64,000 nt of DNA from Chryseobacterium formosum (GTDB lineage Bacteria; Bacteroidota; Bacteroidia; Flavobacteriales; Weeksellaceae): positions 186,001-250,000 of the forward strand of contig NZ_JAOVZW010000013.1 in assembly GCF_026460885.1 (NCBI RefSeq), written 5' to 3'. The notes beneath the pieces were generated by a model. That model ran no database searches, was not told the origin of the DNA, and saw nothing but the letters and a program-made list of their open reading frames with translations. Below, piece by piece: positions 51,211-59,718 of the stretch. The first letter of the stretch is position 1, and each line of letters begins with the position of its first letter. Made by a program: the position numbers and the translations under genes.

Positions 51211-51314
51211 AATATAATCATAACAATTTAAGAATTTTATTTTAACAAAATTTATCAAAGTCAAAAAGTGATTTATGAACTCGATTTTGTAATTTTAGAC
51301 AAAATTTAAAATAA

Positions 51315-51920
51315 GTGAAAAAGTTATTATTTGCAGTTTGTATTTCGGCTTCGGCTTTAAGTTTTGCACAAGATTATTCTGTACCGGCAGCAAGTCCACG
51401 TCAGAAAGTTGAGCAGCAGTTTTCAATGTCTAAAGTTTCTGTTGATTACGGAAGACCGGGAGTAAAAGGCCGTAAAATCTTCGGAGAATTGGTTCCTTAC
51501 GGACAGGTTTGGAGGGCTGGAGCAAACTCTTCTACAAAAATTACTTTCGGACAGTCTGTGAATTTTGGTGGAAAAGTAGTTGCTGCAGGAACTTACGGTT
51601 TGTTCATCGTACCGACAGAAAAAGAATGGAAAGTGATTTTAAATAAAGATTTCCAGCAATGGGGCGCTTACACTTATGATCCAAAACAGGATGTTGTAGA
51701 TGTAATGGTTCCTGTAAATAAATTAGCTGATAAACAAGAGTGGTTTGAAATTACTTTAAATCCTACAGACGAAAATTCTGGAAATCTGGTCATTAAATGG
51801 GATACTGCTCAAGCAGAAATTGCTTTGAAACCTGCAAAACCAGAAGCTGTAACAAAAATTGCAGAGAAACTGAAGGAAATTAAAAAAATAGAATCTGACG
51901 CTGCAAAAGCAAAAGGTTAA
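51315..51920 (+). CDS. DUF2911 domain exported protein
   Basis: 201 residues with a Sec signal peptide (KKLLFAVCISASALSFAQ) read from GTG at 51315. The mature part is the DUF2911 domain: VSVDYGRPGVKGRKIFGELV, YGQVWRAGANSSTKITF and GTYGLFIVPTEKEW are its conserved blocks. The function is unknown; it is common in Bacteroidetes and probably periplasmic. A Lys/Ala-rich tail (about 175-201) ends the protein. It is followed after 12 bases by a GNAT gene. Confidence 0.88.
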   Translation: MKKLLFAVCISASALSFAQDYSVPAASPRQKVEQQFSMSKVSVDYGRPGVKGRKIFGELVPYGQVWRAGANSSTKITFGQSVNFGGKVVAAGTYGLFIVPTEKEWKVILNKDFQQWGAYTYDPKQDVVDVMVPVNKLADKQEWFEITLNPTDENSGNLVIKWDTAQAEIALKPAKPEAVTKIAEKLKEIKKIESDAAKAKG

Positions 51921-51932
51921 AATTTATTATCA

Positions 51933-52469
51933 ATGAATTTTTCAATTCAACCAGAATTAGAAAACGATAAATATCAATTAATCCCCCTGTCTCAAGGGGA
52001 TTTTGAGGCTTTATATGAAGTTGCCTCCGATTCAAAAGTTTGGGAACAGCATCCTAATAAAGATCGTTACAAAAGAGAAGTTTTTAAAAACTTTTTTAAA
52101 GGTGCGATGGAGAGCAAAGGCGCTTTCAAAATTTTCGAAAAATCAAGCGGAGATGTTTTAGGAAGTACTCGTTTCTACGATTATGATGAATCTAAAAACA
52201 GTATTTTTATTGGTTATACTTTTTACGGAACAAAATGTTGGGGAAAAGGAATCAATCCGCAAATTAAAAAATTGATGCTTGATTATATTTTTCAGTATGT
52301 TGATACGGTTCATTTCCACATTGGTAAAGAAAATCTCAGATCACAGACTGCTTTAGAAAGATTGGGCGGAAAGAAAATTAAGGAAGAGGAAGTAGCTTAT
52401 TTTGGCGAACCGACAAGAACTAATTTTGTTTACGAAATCAGAAAGGAAAATCATTTTAAAGTTAGTTAA
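51933..52469 (+). CDS. GNAT-family N-acetyltransferase (RimJ/RimL-like)
   Basis: 178 residues. The sequence order IFIGYTFYGTKCWGKGINPQIKKLMLDY (strand, then acetyl-CoA loop) and HIGKENLRSQTALERLGGKK match the RimJ/RimL group of GNAT enzymes, which acetylate protein N-termini or small amines. The loop WGKGINPQ replaces the common RGxG pattern. The 12-base gap suggests one transcript with the DUF2911 gene. Substrate unknown. Confidence 0.85.
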   Translation: MNFSIQPELENDKYQLIPLSQGDFEALYEVASDSKVWEQHPNKDRYKREVFKNFFKGAMESKGAFKIFEKSSGDVLGSTRFYDYDESKNSIFIGYTFYGTKCWGKGINPQIKKLMLDYIFQYVDTVHFHIGKENLRSQTALERLGGKKIKEEEVAYFGEPTRTNFVYEIRKENHFKVS

Positions 52470-52488
52470 ACTTAAATAAATTTTTCAA

Positions 52489-52545
52489 GCAGATTTTGCT
52501 GATTGAGCAGATTTTGAATGCTGAAAATATATCAGCAAAATCTGC
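52489..52545. repeat. Palindromic element with GCAGATTTTGCTGAT arms
   Basis: GCAGATTTTGCTGAT (52489-52503) and its exact reverse complement (52531-52545) flank a third GCAGATTTTG-like unit. It lies 20 bases downstream of the GNAT gene and may end its transcript. Confidence 0.6.
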
Positions 52546-52590
52546 GAGAGATTTAAATTATAGCTTGTCAACAATTTGTTTTTATATAAA

Positions 52591-52680
52591 AAACTTTGTG
52601 AGCTTTTATAAGTGAAATGGCTTTGTGTAACTTAAAAACATTTAGTAGTTAAAAATCTTTGCGGCCTTTGCGTTAAAAAA
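52591..52680 (+). repeat. Copy A of the oriented pre-gene repeat family
   Basis: Most complete copy: AACTTTGTGAGCTT, AAGTGAAATGGCTTTGTG, the AACTTAAAAACATTTAGTAG block, then a final ATCTTTGCGGCCTTTGCGTT leading into the cupin gene 14 bases later. Confidence 0.7.
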
Positions 52681-52694
52681 TAATTAGTAATAAA

Positions 52695-53063
52695 ATGAAA
52701 AAATATAAAATTCAGAAATCACCTTTTGTAGTTCCTACAACCGACGGAAAACTGATAGAAGAACATTGGGGAAATTCAACCCAAAATAAGAATATTTCAA
52801 TTGCACACATGGTTGCGCCACCAAATTGGAGCGAACCTCATCAAACGCCTGAATTTGATGAATTTACATTGATAATTTCAGGAAAAAAGCAATTTGAAAT
52901 TGATGGAGAAGATGTTGTTTTAGAAAAAGGACAAAGTATTTTAATTGAAAAGGGGGCGAGAATTCTTTACAGCAATCCGTTTTCAGAACCTTGCGAGTAT
53001 ATTGCAATTTGTCTTCCTGCATTTTCGATGGAACTGGTGAATAGAGAACAAGAAAAAAGATAG
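52695..53063 (+). CDS. Cupin-domain protein
   Basis: 122 residues, one small beta-barrel cupin. The first motif is visible as PHQTPEFDEFTLIISGKKQFEIDG and the second region as GARILYSNPFSEPCEYIAICLP. Metal-binding histidines are few (H around 52 in SEPHQTPE), so catalysis is uncertain; it may bind a small ligand. It overlaps nothing but lies 2 bases before the zinc-ribbon gene, probably one transcript. Confidence 0.83.
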   Translation: MKKYKIQKSPFVVPTTDGKLIEEHWGNSTQNKNISIAHMVAPPNWSEPHQTPEFDEFTLIISGKKQFEIDGEDVVLEKGQSILIEKGARILYSNPFSEPCEYIAICLPAFSMELVNREQEKR

Positions 53064-53065
53064 TT

Positions 53066-53296
53066 ATGGGATTACAAATATGTCCAAAATGTAAAGAACA
53101 GTCATTCACTTGGTTTATTGGCGGAAAATTCCCTGTAACAACCTGGAGCTGTTTCGATTGCGATTATGAAGCAAAAGAAGCTGAAAGCGATAAATCTTCA
53201 TGTGAAAACTGTGGTGAAACTAGCAAAATCAAATTAAAGGATAAAGAAAAAGAGTATTCGTGGTGTTCTAATTGTAATAAAACCAATGATATATAA
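53066..53296 (+). CDS. Small multi-zinc-ribbon protein
   Basis: 76 residues with four CxxC pairs: CPKC (6-9), CFDC near 30, CENC near 50 and CSNC near 69. This suggests two zinc ribbons. Such small proteins may bind nucleic acid or act as accessory factors, but nothing shows a specific function. It starts 2 bases after the cupin stop and ends at a strong bidirectional terminator. Confidence 0.75.
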   Translation: MGLQICPKCKEQSFTWFIGGKFPVTTWSCFDCDYEAKEAESDKSSCENCGETSKIKLKDKEKEYSWCSNCNKTNDI

Positions 53297-53297
53297 A

Positions 53298-53335
53298 AAC
53301 TCAACCTCAAATTATTGAGGTTGAGTTTTATTTTT
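53298..53335. terminator. Bidirectional intrinsic terminator
   Basis: A perfect 13-bp stem AACTCAACCTCAA / TTGAGGTTGAGTT (53298-53310, 53315-53327) with a 4-base loop. T runs lie on the right for the plus strand and A residues on the left for the convergent minus-strand gene. Confidence 0.88.
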
Positions 53336-53344
53336 AAAATTCTA

Positions 53345-54088
53345 TTATTTTAAAATTTCTTTCAAAAATAGGAGAGTATGGTTCCAGGCTCTTTTTGCCA
53401 TTACTTCATTGTAATCAGGAGATTTTGGATCAGTAAATGTATGTTTTGAGTTGGCGTATGTGATGATTTGCCAGTCAGCTTTGCCATCATTCATTTCTTT
53501 TACCAAATTATTATAGTCTTCCGGAGTTACACTTTTGTCCTCCGCTGGATTTTCTACTAAGATTTTAGTTGAAATAACTTCATTTGGTCTCGATTGGTCT
53601 TTTCCGATACTTCCGTGGATTGAAACTACACCTACAACAGGAAGTTTTCCTCTTGCTGATTCTAAAGCGCCTGTTCCGCCAAAACAATATCCGATTACCG
53701 CAATTTTGTCAGAGATCGCTCCATTTTTCTTCAATTGTTCTAAAGCCAGAGAAATCCTTTTCTGATAAGCTGCATAATCTTTTTTGTAAAATCCGGCAGT
53801 TTTTGCAGCAGAAGCATTATCGGTTGGAATATTTCCTTCTCCATAAATATCTGCAATAAATGCAATGTAACCTTGTTTTTCCAAATCTGCAGCCGCAGTT
53901 TTTGCTTCATCATCTATTCCTTTCCAAGCCGGAAGAATGAGAACTCCGGGAAGTTTTTTCCCTGCATTTGAAGTGACTAAACCATTGAGTTTTTGTGAGC
54001 CATCTTGGTAAGACACAGATTTTAATTTTTGACTAAAGACTGTTCCTGATGAAAATAAAAATGCTGATAATAATAGTGAACGTATCAT
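53345..54088 (-). CDS. Exported dienelactone hydrolase-family protein
   Basis: 247 residues. The N-terminus is a Sec signal peptide (MIRSLLLSAFLFSSGTVFSQ). The alpha/beta-hydrolase domain has the DLH nucleophile elbow VIGYCFGGTGA with Cys in place of Ser, and the late YANSKHTFTDP carries the catalytic His. DLH-family enzymes hydrolyse lactones or esters; exported forms are common in Bacteroidetes, with unknown substrates. The gene converges on the zinc-ribbon gene at a shared terminator. Confidence 0.87.
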   Translation of the reverse strand: MIRSLLLSAFLFSSGTVFSQKLKSVSYQDGSQKLNGLVTSNAGKKLPGVLILPAWKGIDDEAKTAAADLEKQGYIAFIADIYGEGNIPTDNASAAKTAGFYKKDYAAYQKRISLALEQLKKNGAISDKIAVIGYCFGGTGALESARGKLPVVGVVSIHGSIGKDQSRPNEVISTKILVENPAEDKSVTPEDYNNLVKEMNDGKADWQIITYANSKHTFTDPKSPDYNEVMAKRAWNHTLLFLKEILK

Positions 54089-54194
54089 ATTTTGTAATTT
54101 AATTGAATGGAAAAGTTAATGAAAAAAAATCGCTTGAGTAAACTTGTTATTTAAATTTAATAATAGAAATTTGTTTAAACATTATAACCGCCAT

Positions 54195-55742
54195 TTATTT
54201 TTTTATAATTAATTTCTCCGATAAAATGGTAGTTCCTTTATTTTCAGCTTTAATTAAATAAACTCCATTTATAAGATTGGATAAATTGATGGTCACTTTT
54301 TCATCATTATATTTATTAGAGAAAAGTTTTCTTCCAGATAAATCTATGATACTAACGGTTGATTCTTTTGGAAGGTTGTCAATATTCACAAAATCTTTTG
54401 CAGGATTTGGGTAAATAGAGGGTTTTAAAATATGTTTATTATCATCAACTCCTAAAGTTGAACCTAATTTTACAACCCAAATATCATACGACCCATGATT
54501 TAATGTAATATTTCCGTTAGAAGACATGGTATTTCCTATCATAATGTATCCATTATCTGAAGTTTGCTGCACAGCATATAATTCATCCACATTGCTTCCT
54601 CCTAAAGATTTTTGCCACTGTAAATTTCCCGTTGAATCTAACTTTATAACCCAATAGTCAGTATTCCCAAAATTTTGGCTAATATCTCCGTTAGTAGACT
54701 GAGTATATCCACCTACGATATATCCGCCATCAGAAGCCTGATAGATAGAGCTCGCTCCATCTGGAGCTGTTCCTCCAAAATTTTTCTGCCATATTACATT
54801 ACCTATAGGATTAAGCTTTACAATCCAAAAATCACGAGATCCGATAGAATCTGGAACCGGGCCGTCTGACTGAGCATAGCCCGCAACAATATAATCTCCA
54901 TCTTGATTTTGTATAACATCAAAAGCTTCATCTCCACCAATTCCTCCTAATGATTTTTCCCATTGTAAGTTTCCAAAAGCGTCTAATTTTATGACCCAAT
55001 AATCTCTGAATCCAAAATTTTGTGAAACATCTCCATTATTTGAAATTGTGCTACCTGCCATAATGTATCCATTATCCAATGTTTGTTTTATTGATCCTGC
55101 ATATTCATAGCTGCTTCCTCCAAAATTTTTCTGCCACTGTATATTTCCTAATGAATTTAATTTTACAACCCAATAATCGTAGAATCCATGATTTCCCGTA
55201 ACATCTCCCATCGTATCTGTAGACGTAGAGTTACCTGCTACAATGTAACCTCCATCTGAAGTCTGTTGTACTGAGGTCGCTTCCTCGTGACCGTATCCTC
55301 CTAAAGATTTTTGCCATTGTATATTTCCTGATGGATCTAATTTTACAATCCAATAATCCGCAGAACTATGATTTCCAGTAACATCTCCATTGATAGAAGA
55401 AGTGACACCGGCAAAAATATATCCTCCATCTTGAGTCTGTTCAATAGAATTTGCTCTGTCACTACCGCTTCCTCCGTATGTTTTTTGCCACTGAATGTTT
55501 CCTGATATATCTAGTTTTACAATCCAACAGTCAAACGATCCATGATTCCCGGTAACATCTCCGTTGTTAGATTCAGATGATCCGGCAATTATGTACCCTC
55601 CATCTTGGGTTTGCCGGATAGATTTTGCGTAATCTCTAAAACTTCCACCAAAAGATTTTTGCCATTGTATCGATGGTGATTGACTCCAAGTTTTATTGAA
55701 ATTAATAATTAATATGAGAAAAAAGAATAATTTAAATTTCAT
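54195..55742 (-). CDS. T9SS-secreted protein built of seven beta-propeller-like repeats
   Basis: 515 residues. A Sec signal peptide (MKFKLFFFLILIINFNKTWSQ) is followed by seven tandem units of about 57 residues, each starting IQWQKxxGG, then IxQTxDGGYIxAG, GDVTGNxG and DYWVVKLDxxGN. The last about 75 residues are a type IX secretion (Por) sorting domain: PSIYPNPAKDFVNI, STVSIIDLSGRKLF, INGVYLIKAENKG and a basic end (LIIKK). The repeat count suggests a seven-bladed propeller. It would be exported to the cell surface; the ligand is unknown. Confidence 0.9.
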   Translation of the reverse strand: MKFKLFFFLILIINFNKTWSQSPSIQWQKSFGGSFRDYAKSIRQTQDGGYIIAGSSESNNGDVTGNHGSFDCWIVKLDISGNIQWQKTYGGSGSDRANSIEQTQDGGYIFAGVTSSINGDVTGNHSSADYWIVKLDPSGNIQWQKSLGGYGHEEATSVQQTSDGGYIVAGNSTSTDTMGDVTGNHGFYDYWVVKLNSLGNIQWQKNFGGSSYEYAGSIKQTLDNGYIMAGSTISNNGDVSQNFGFRDYWVIKLDAFGNLQWEKSLGGIGGDEAFDVIQNQDGDYIVAGYAQSDGPVPDSIGSRDFWIVKLNPIGNVIWQKNFGGTAPDGASSIYQASDGGYIVGGYTQSTNGDISQNFGNTDYWVIKLDSTGNLQWQKSLGGSNVDELYAVQQTSDNGYIMIGNTMSSNGNITLNHGSYDIWVVKLGSTLGVDDNKHILKPSIYPNPAKDFVNIDNLPKESTVSIIDLSGRKLFSNKYNDEKVTINLSNLINGVYLIKAENKGTTILSEKLIIKK

Positions 55743-55868
55743 AGTATTTTGTATTTGATGTTTTATTTTAATTAAACTTTACAAATATAAATATACAGAT
55801 TATTTTTTATAACAGTCTAGATCATAAAGGCTTGTGGGTTAATTTTGTTTTTAAAAAATAATAAATTA

Positions 55869-56480
55869 TTAAAGTTGTATTCCCAAATTATTTAATTCAG
55901 CTTCCAAATCTGTTTCAGGTTGAATATGAATAGTTTTAAAACCTAAAGTTTGTGCCATTTCAATATTTTTGAGATTATCATCAATAAAAACCGATTCTTT
56001 GGCTTCCAATTGATATCTTTCCAACAAAACATGCCAGATTTTAGGATCAGGTTTAATTAATTTTTCAGTTCCCGAAACCACAATTTTTCCGTCAAACAAC
56101 TGAAAGAAATCGTAGTTTTCTAAAGCATAGGGAAAAGTTTCTTCAGACCAATTTGTCAATCCAAATAGTTGATAAGGAGTATTTCTTAATTTTCTGAGAA
56201 TTTCCACATTTTGCGGAATATCACTTTTCAACATCACTGTCCAGTTATCATAATAAGCTCGGAGTTCTTTTTCCCAATCCGGAAATTTTTTAATTTGAAT
56301 TTCTGTTCCTTCTGCTAAAGTTCTTCCTCTGTCTTGTTCTATATTCCATTCATCCTGTGCTATATTTTCAAGGAAATATTCCATTTTTTCATCATCATTA
56401 AAATAAGTTTTGAAAAAATATCTTGGGTTCCAATCCATTAAAACACCTCCAAAATCGAATACTATATTTTTGATTTCCAT
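55869..56480 (-). CDS. HAD-family hydrolase
   Basis: 203 residues, HAD superfamily subfamily IA. Motif I is VFDFGGVLMD (nucleophile Asp), motif II is FGLTNWS, motif III lies around EKLIKPDPKIW and motif IV is VFIDDNLKNI. This group includes small-molecule phosphatases and haloacid dehalogenase-like enzymes such as YihX. The substrate cannot be told from sequence. It is 30 bases upstream of the end of the next minus-strand gene. Confidence 0.88.
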   Translation of the reverse strand: MEIKNIVFDFGGVLMDWNPRYFFKTYFNDDEKMEYFLENIAQDEWNIEQDRGRTLAEGTEIQIKKFPDWEKELRAYYDNWTVMLKSDIPQNVEILRKLRNTPYQLFGLTNWSEETFPYALENYDFFQLFDGKIVVSGTEKLIKPDPKIWHVLLERYQLEAKESVFIDDNLKNIEMAQTLGFKTIHIQPETDLEAELNNLGIQL

Positions 56481-56510
56481 AATTGATAAAATGCTGTTAA
56501 CTGTAGTTTA

Positions 56511-56855
56511 TTATTCATTATATTCCAAACACTTTTTCCAAGCAAGCAATATTTCTTTCCAATCTTTTAAAGGAAATATTGTTTTTTCATGTCCATCCTG
56601 CCACAATTCAAAATGAGTTGGAGTTATTTGCGCAAACCAATAGTTTCCCAAACCACCTCCATGATCTGGATCTTCAATTAGCGAAAAATTACCAGAAATT
56701 GCTAAATCCAAGTCGGCTACGAAGTCATCCACATCATCCGGATGTCTATAATTATAAATGTAATTAGCAATGGGATTTCCTGAAATAATTCCATGAAATT
56801 TCTTGGATGATTTTTGCATGGTCAAACCATATTTTTGCAGTAGTATATCGTTCAA
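56511..56855 (-). CDS. Hypothetical protein
   Basis: 114 residues if read from TTG at 56855; the first ATG is at 56819 and would give 102 residues. Acidic and soluble, with PDDVDDFVADLDLAISG and a Trp/His-rich C-terminal half (GNYWFAQITPTHFELWQDGHEK). I do not recognise the family; the composition resembles small immunity-type or SMI1-like proteins but no partner toxin is present. It lies upstream of the HAD gene on the same strand with a 30-base gap. Confidence 0.6.
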   Translation of the reverse strand: MNDILLQKYGLTMQKSSKKFHGIISGNPIANYIYNYRHPDDVDDFVADLDLAISGNFSLIEDPDHGGGLGNYWFAQITPTHFELWQDGHEKTIFPLKDWKEILLAWKKCLEYNE

Positions 56856-56935
56856 ATTGTGAAGTATTTAAATGTGATAATCTCTAAAGTTTTAAATTTA
56901 ATGGTCTGTAATAATAACTCTTATTAGTAAAATTA

Positions 56936-57364
56936 TTAAGGTCTATAAAACTGATATTCTCCATTCTCATAAAACGCATTAATATGCTGCAAACCATTCG
57001 TTAAAATAATTTCAGAAGCTCCTACTATAGAATTATATCTCGCTGTTTGCTCAAATGTTTTTTCAGTCAATTTAATTTGCGGAGCTTTACATTCTATAAG
57101 AATCTTTGGTTGCGCTTTTTCAGTAATTAAAAGGTCGATACGTTTCGTTAAACCATTTAAAACAATCTTTTTTTCTGTAATTAAAGCTGATGTGGAGTAG
57201 GACTTTACGGTAAGATAATAATGAATCCAATGCTGTCTTACCCATTCTTCAGGCGTGAGCAAAAGGTAAGTTTTACGAACCAAGTCATAAATAAAAAACT
57301 TATCTTTGTCTTTCTTGAATTTAAAATCAAAAGTTTCCTGAAAGTTCAGTTTTGGAAGTTCCAT
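56936..57364 (-). CDS. Stand-alone HsdR N-terminal (type I restriction R) nuclease-like domain
   Basis: 142 residues. The PD-(D/E)xK core is visible: KRIDLLITEKAQPKILIECKAP gives the Asp and the ExK pair, preceded by TPEEWVRQHWIHYY. The length equals only the N-terminal nuclease domain of HsdR, with no helicase. Such orphans (HSDR_N_2) occur widely in Bacteroidetes, often next to holA as here. The starts of the two divergent genes are 7 bases apart. A DNA-repair or processing role is possible but not shown. Confidence 0.8.
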   Translation of the reverse strand: MELPKLNFQETFDFKFKKDKDKFFIYDLVRKTYLLLTPEEWVRQHWIHYYLTVKSYSTSALITEKKIVLNGLTKRIDLLITEKAQPKILIECKAPQIKLTEKTFEQTARYNSIVGASEIILTNGLQHINAFYENGEYQFYRP

Positions 57365-57371
57365 TTATACG

Positions 57372-58409
57372 ATGAAAGAATTAGATTTAATCCTCAAAAA
57401 TATTAAAAATAAAGAAGTTTTACCTATTTATTTTTTCCACGGAGAAGAACCTTACTTTATTGATGTTGCTCTAAAAGCTCTTGAACACGATTTTCTCGAA
57501 GAAGACGAAAAAGCTTTCAATCAAACCGTAACTTACGGAAAAGACACAACTTATCAGGAAATTCTCTCTTTGGCACGACAGTTTCCAATGATGGGCGACA
57601 AACAGGTGATTATTGTAAAAGAAGCACAGGATTTGAAGCTGAATGAGGAAGAAAGCAAAGCTTTGGAAGCGTATGTTGAAAATCCTGTTCCGTCCACCGT
57701 TTTGGTTTTTGCGCACAAACACAAGAAATTAGACAGCCGCAAAAAAGTTACGAAATCTTTAGATAAAGCCAATGCACTTTTTCTGAGTGAGTCGGTAAGG
57801 GAAAATAATCTACCGAAATGGATTGCCGATGAATGTATCAAATTAGGTATAAAAACCGCTCCGAATATTTCTCATCTTCTCGCAGAATATCTTGGAAACG
57901 ACCTTTCAAGAATTGCCAACGAGCTCGGGAAACTGAAAATTATTCTTAAAGAAGGACAAATCTTAGACGGAACCGTCGTTGAAAATCACATCGGAATCAG
58001 TAAAGAATATAATGTCTTTGAGTTTCAGAAAGCTTTAGGAACAAAAAATGCAAATGCAGCCTTTAAAATTGCTCATTTTATGGGCAAAAATCCTAAAAAC
58101 AATCCGTTTGTGATGATGATGGCGAGTTTATACAGCTATTTTTCGAATGTGATTATTTACAACACGATGATTGGTCAACCGCCTCAAGTAATTGCTTCTC
58201 AAATGGGAGTTAATCCTTATTTTATTAAAGATTATGCAGAAGCTGCGAGATTGTATCCTTTAAAACATTCAACCCGTGTCATTTCTATTTTAAGGGAATT
58301 CGACATGAAAGGAAAAGGTTTGGGAGCCGTTAATATGAATGATGCCGAACTGATTAAAGAATTGGTGTACAAGATTATCAATGTAGATAAAATTAAGATG
58401 AAAGTGTAG
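57372..58409 (+). CDS. holA: DNA polymerase III delta subunit
   Basis: 345 residues, usual length for HolA. It is the clamp-loader subunit that opens the beta sliding clamp. The N-terminal LPIYFFHGEEPYFIDVALKALE and the middle IANELGKLKIILKEGQILDG are typical, and the C-terminal helical domain (about 215-345) is complete, with LREFDMKGKGLG. It has an AAA+-like fold without a working ATP site, as normal for delta. It is divergent from the nuclease-domain gene. Confidence 0.93.
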   Translation: MKELDLILKNIKNKEVLPIYFFHGEEPYFIDVALKALEHDFLEEDEKAFNQTVTYGKDTTYQEILSLARQFPMMGDKQVIIVKEAQDLKLNEEESKALEAYVENPVPSTVLVFAHKHKKLDSRKKVTKSLDKANALFLSESVRENNLPKWIADECIKLGIKTAPNISHLLAEYLGNDLSRIANELGKLKIILKEGQILDGTVVENHIGISKEYNVFEFQKALGTKNANAAFKIAHFMGKNPKNNPFVMMMASLYSYFSNVIIYNTMIGQPPQVIASQMGVNPYFIKDYAEAARLYPLKHSTRVISILREFDMKGKGLGAVNMNDAELIKELVYKIINVDKIKMKV

Positions 58410-58499
58410 AAGTGAATTGTGAATATTCAATTTTGCTTTGCAAGTGAATTTTTAATTTAGCTTTTTAAAGTTAAGATCTATTAAATAATTTTAATCTCA

Positions 58500-59599
58500 A
58501 TGTTAAAAGTAAATTTTCTGTGTTTTGTTTTGATTGTGTTTTTTCAGTTGTCGCATGCTCAATTCAAATTAAAATCAATTTCACCAACTGTCGACCAGCA
58601 GGATTCTTTTAATATTCAAATCATTAAAACTCTCTGCGAATTTTTAGAGAACCAGGATCCAAAATTCTGGCTTGAATCTGATTTTAAAAAATTTAAATCT
58701 CCCTATTACGAAATTATTGGCATTGAAAGCGAAAAATTAGGAGACAAATTTTATCAACCGTCATTAATGGAGATAATTCCAACAGACGAAGACGGTAAAA
58801 AATTGTAAAAATAGCTTTCATCGGATATAATTCAGAAACAAAATCCAATCTTATAAAAGCGATTTATAATGTAATCGCTGTAAAAAAAGAGGACAAAATT
58901 TTCTTTAGTAAATATATTGATTACGCCACAAGAAATTGGGAAATCAAGAACGAAGATAATGTAACCTATTATATTTCACCAAATAAGAATTATAATTCTA
59001 AAGAGGCTGAAGCGCAAAAGAAAGACATCAATATGCTTTCAGACTTTTTCGGAACTGAAAAATTTCCTATAACATATTGCTCAGCAATTTCACCCTAAGA
59101 AGTTTTCAAGTTGAAGGGTTTCGATTATCATCCGATGATGTTTACGGATAAATCTGGTGGATTTGCGGAAGCTTACAATATTGTCATCTCGGGAAATAAT
59201 TCAGAATATTACACTCACGAAATCGTTCATTTATATACATCAAAACTTTTCCCTAAGATAAACCCATTCTTTGATGAAGGAATTGCCTCTTATTTTGGAG
59301 GTAGCGGAAAGTTTGACTATCAATGGCAAAAAGAAAAATTGAAGAAATTTCTGACAGAAAATCCCGATTTTGATGCTTTTAAACATTTAAATATTTACGA
59401 AAGATTATATTTCGAAAAGGAAACACCAATTCCGTATGTTGTTTCAGCAGTTATTTGCGAAATGATAATTTCTAAATTCGGTAAAGAAAAACTTTTTTCT
59501 GTTTTTAAAACCGAAACTTCGGTAGAAGAGAGCTTTAAAACCTTTAATTTAAATAAAAATAATATTAATTCAGAATTGAGAAAATTTTTAAAAGTTTAA
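58500..59599 (+). pseudogene. Broken secreted zinc metallopeptidase-like gene (frameshift plus nonsense)
   Basis: The first part (58500-58808) codes a signal peptide (MLKVNFLCFVLIVFFQLSHAQ) and about 80 residues. A run of six A at 58797-58802 shifts the frame; one more A would continue in frame into KIAFIGYNSETKSNLIKAIY. That frame meets an in-frame TAA at 59096-59098, after which the same frame continues (EVFKLKGFDYHPMM) to 59599. The last part has the gluzincin motif HEIVH (59216-59230) and a downstream DEG, as in peptidase-MA-like enzymes. Repaired length would be about 366 residues. Two independent lesions argue for a true pseudogene. Confidence 0.75.
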
Positions 59600-59718
59600 A
59601 ATTCCATAATCTGTTCATCGACTTTTAACATATTAAATATTGACAAGTATCATTAATTTTCCTTTAATAAAACATTAAAAATTCCGAAATTAGCACTCTT
59701 GAAATTGATAAATAAATT

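Noticed and set aside
54195..55742. Tandem DNA repeats of the T9SS gene as a CRISPR-like or phase-variable array
   Set aside because: The repeats are protein-level units of about 170 bases with diverged DNA; no short identical spacer-repeat pattern.
59096..59098. TAA in the peptidase frame read through as a programmed stop
   Set aside because: A separate frameshift upstream already breaks the gene, so decay is simpler than recoding.
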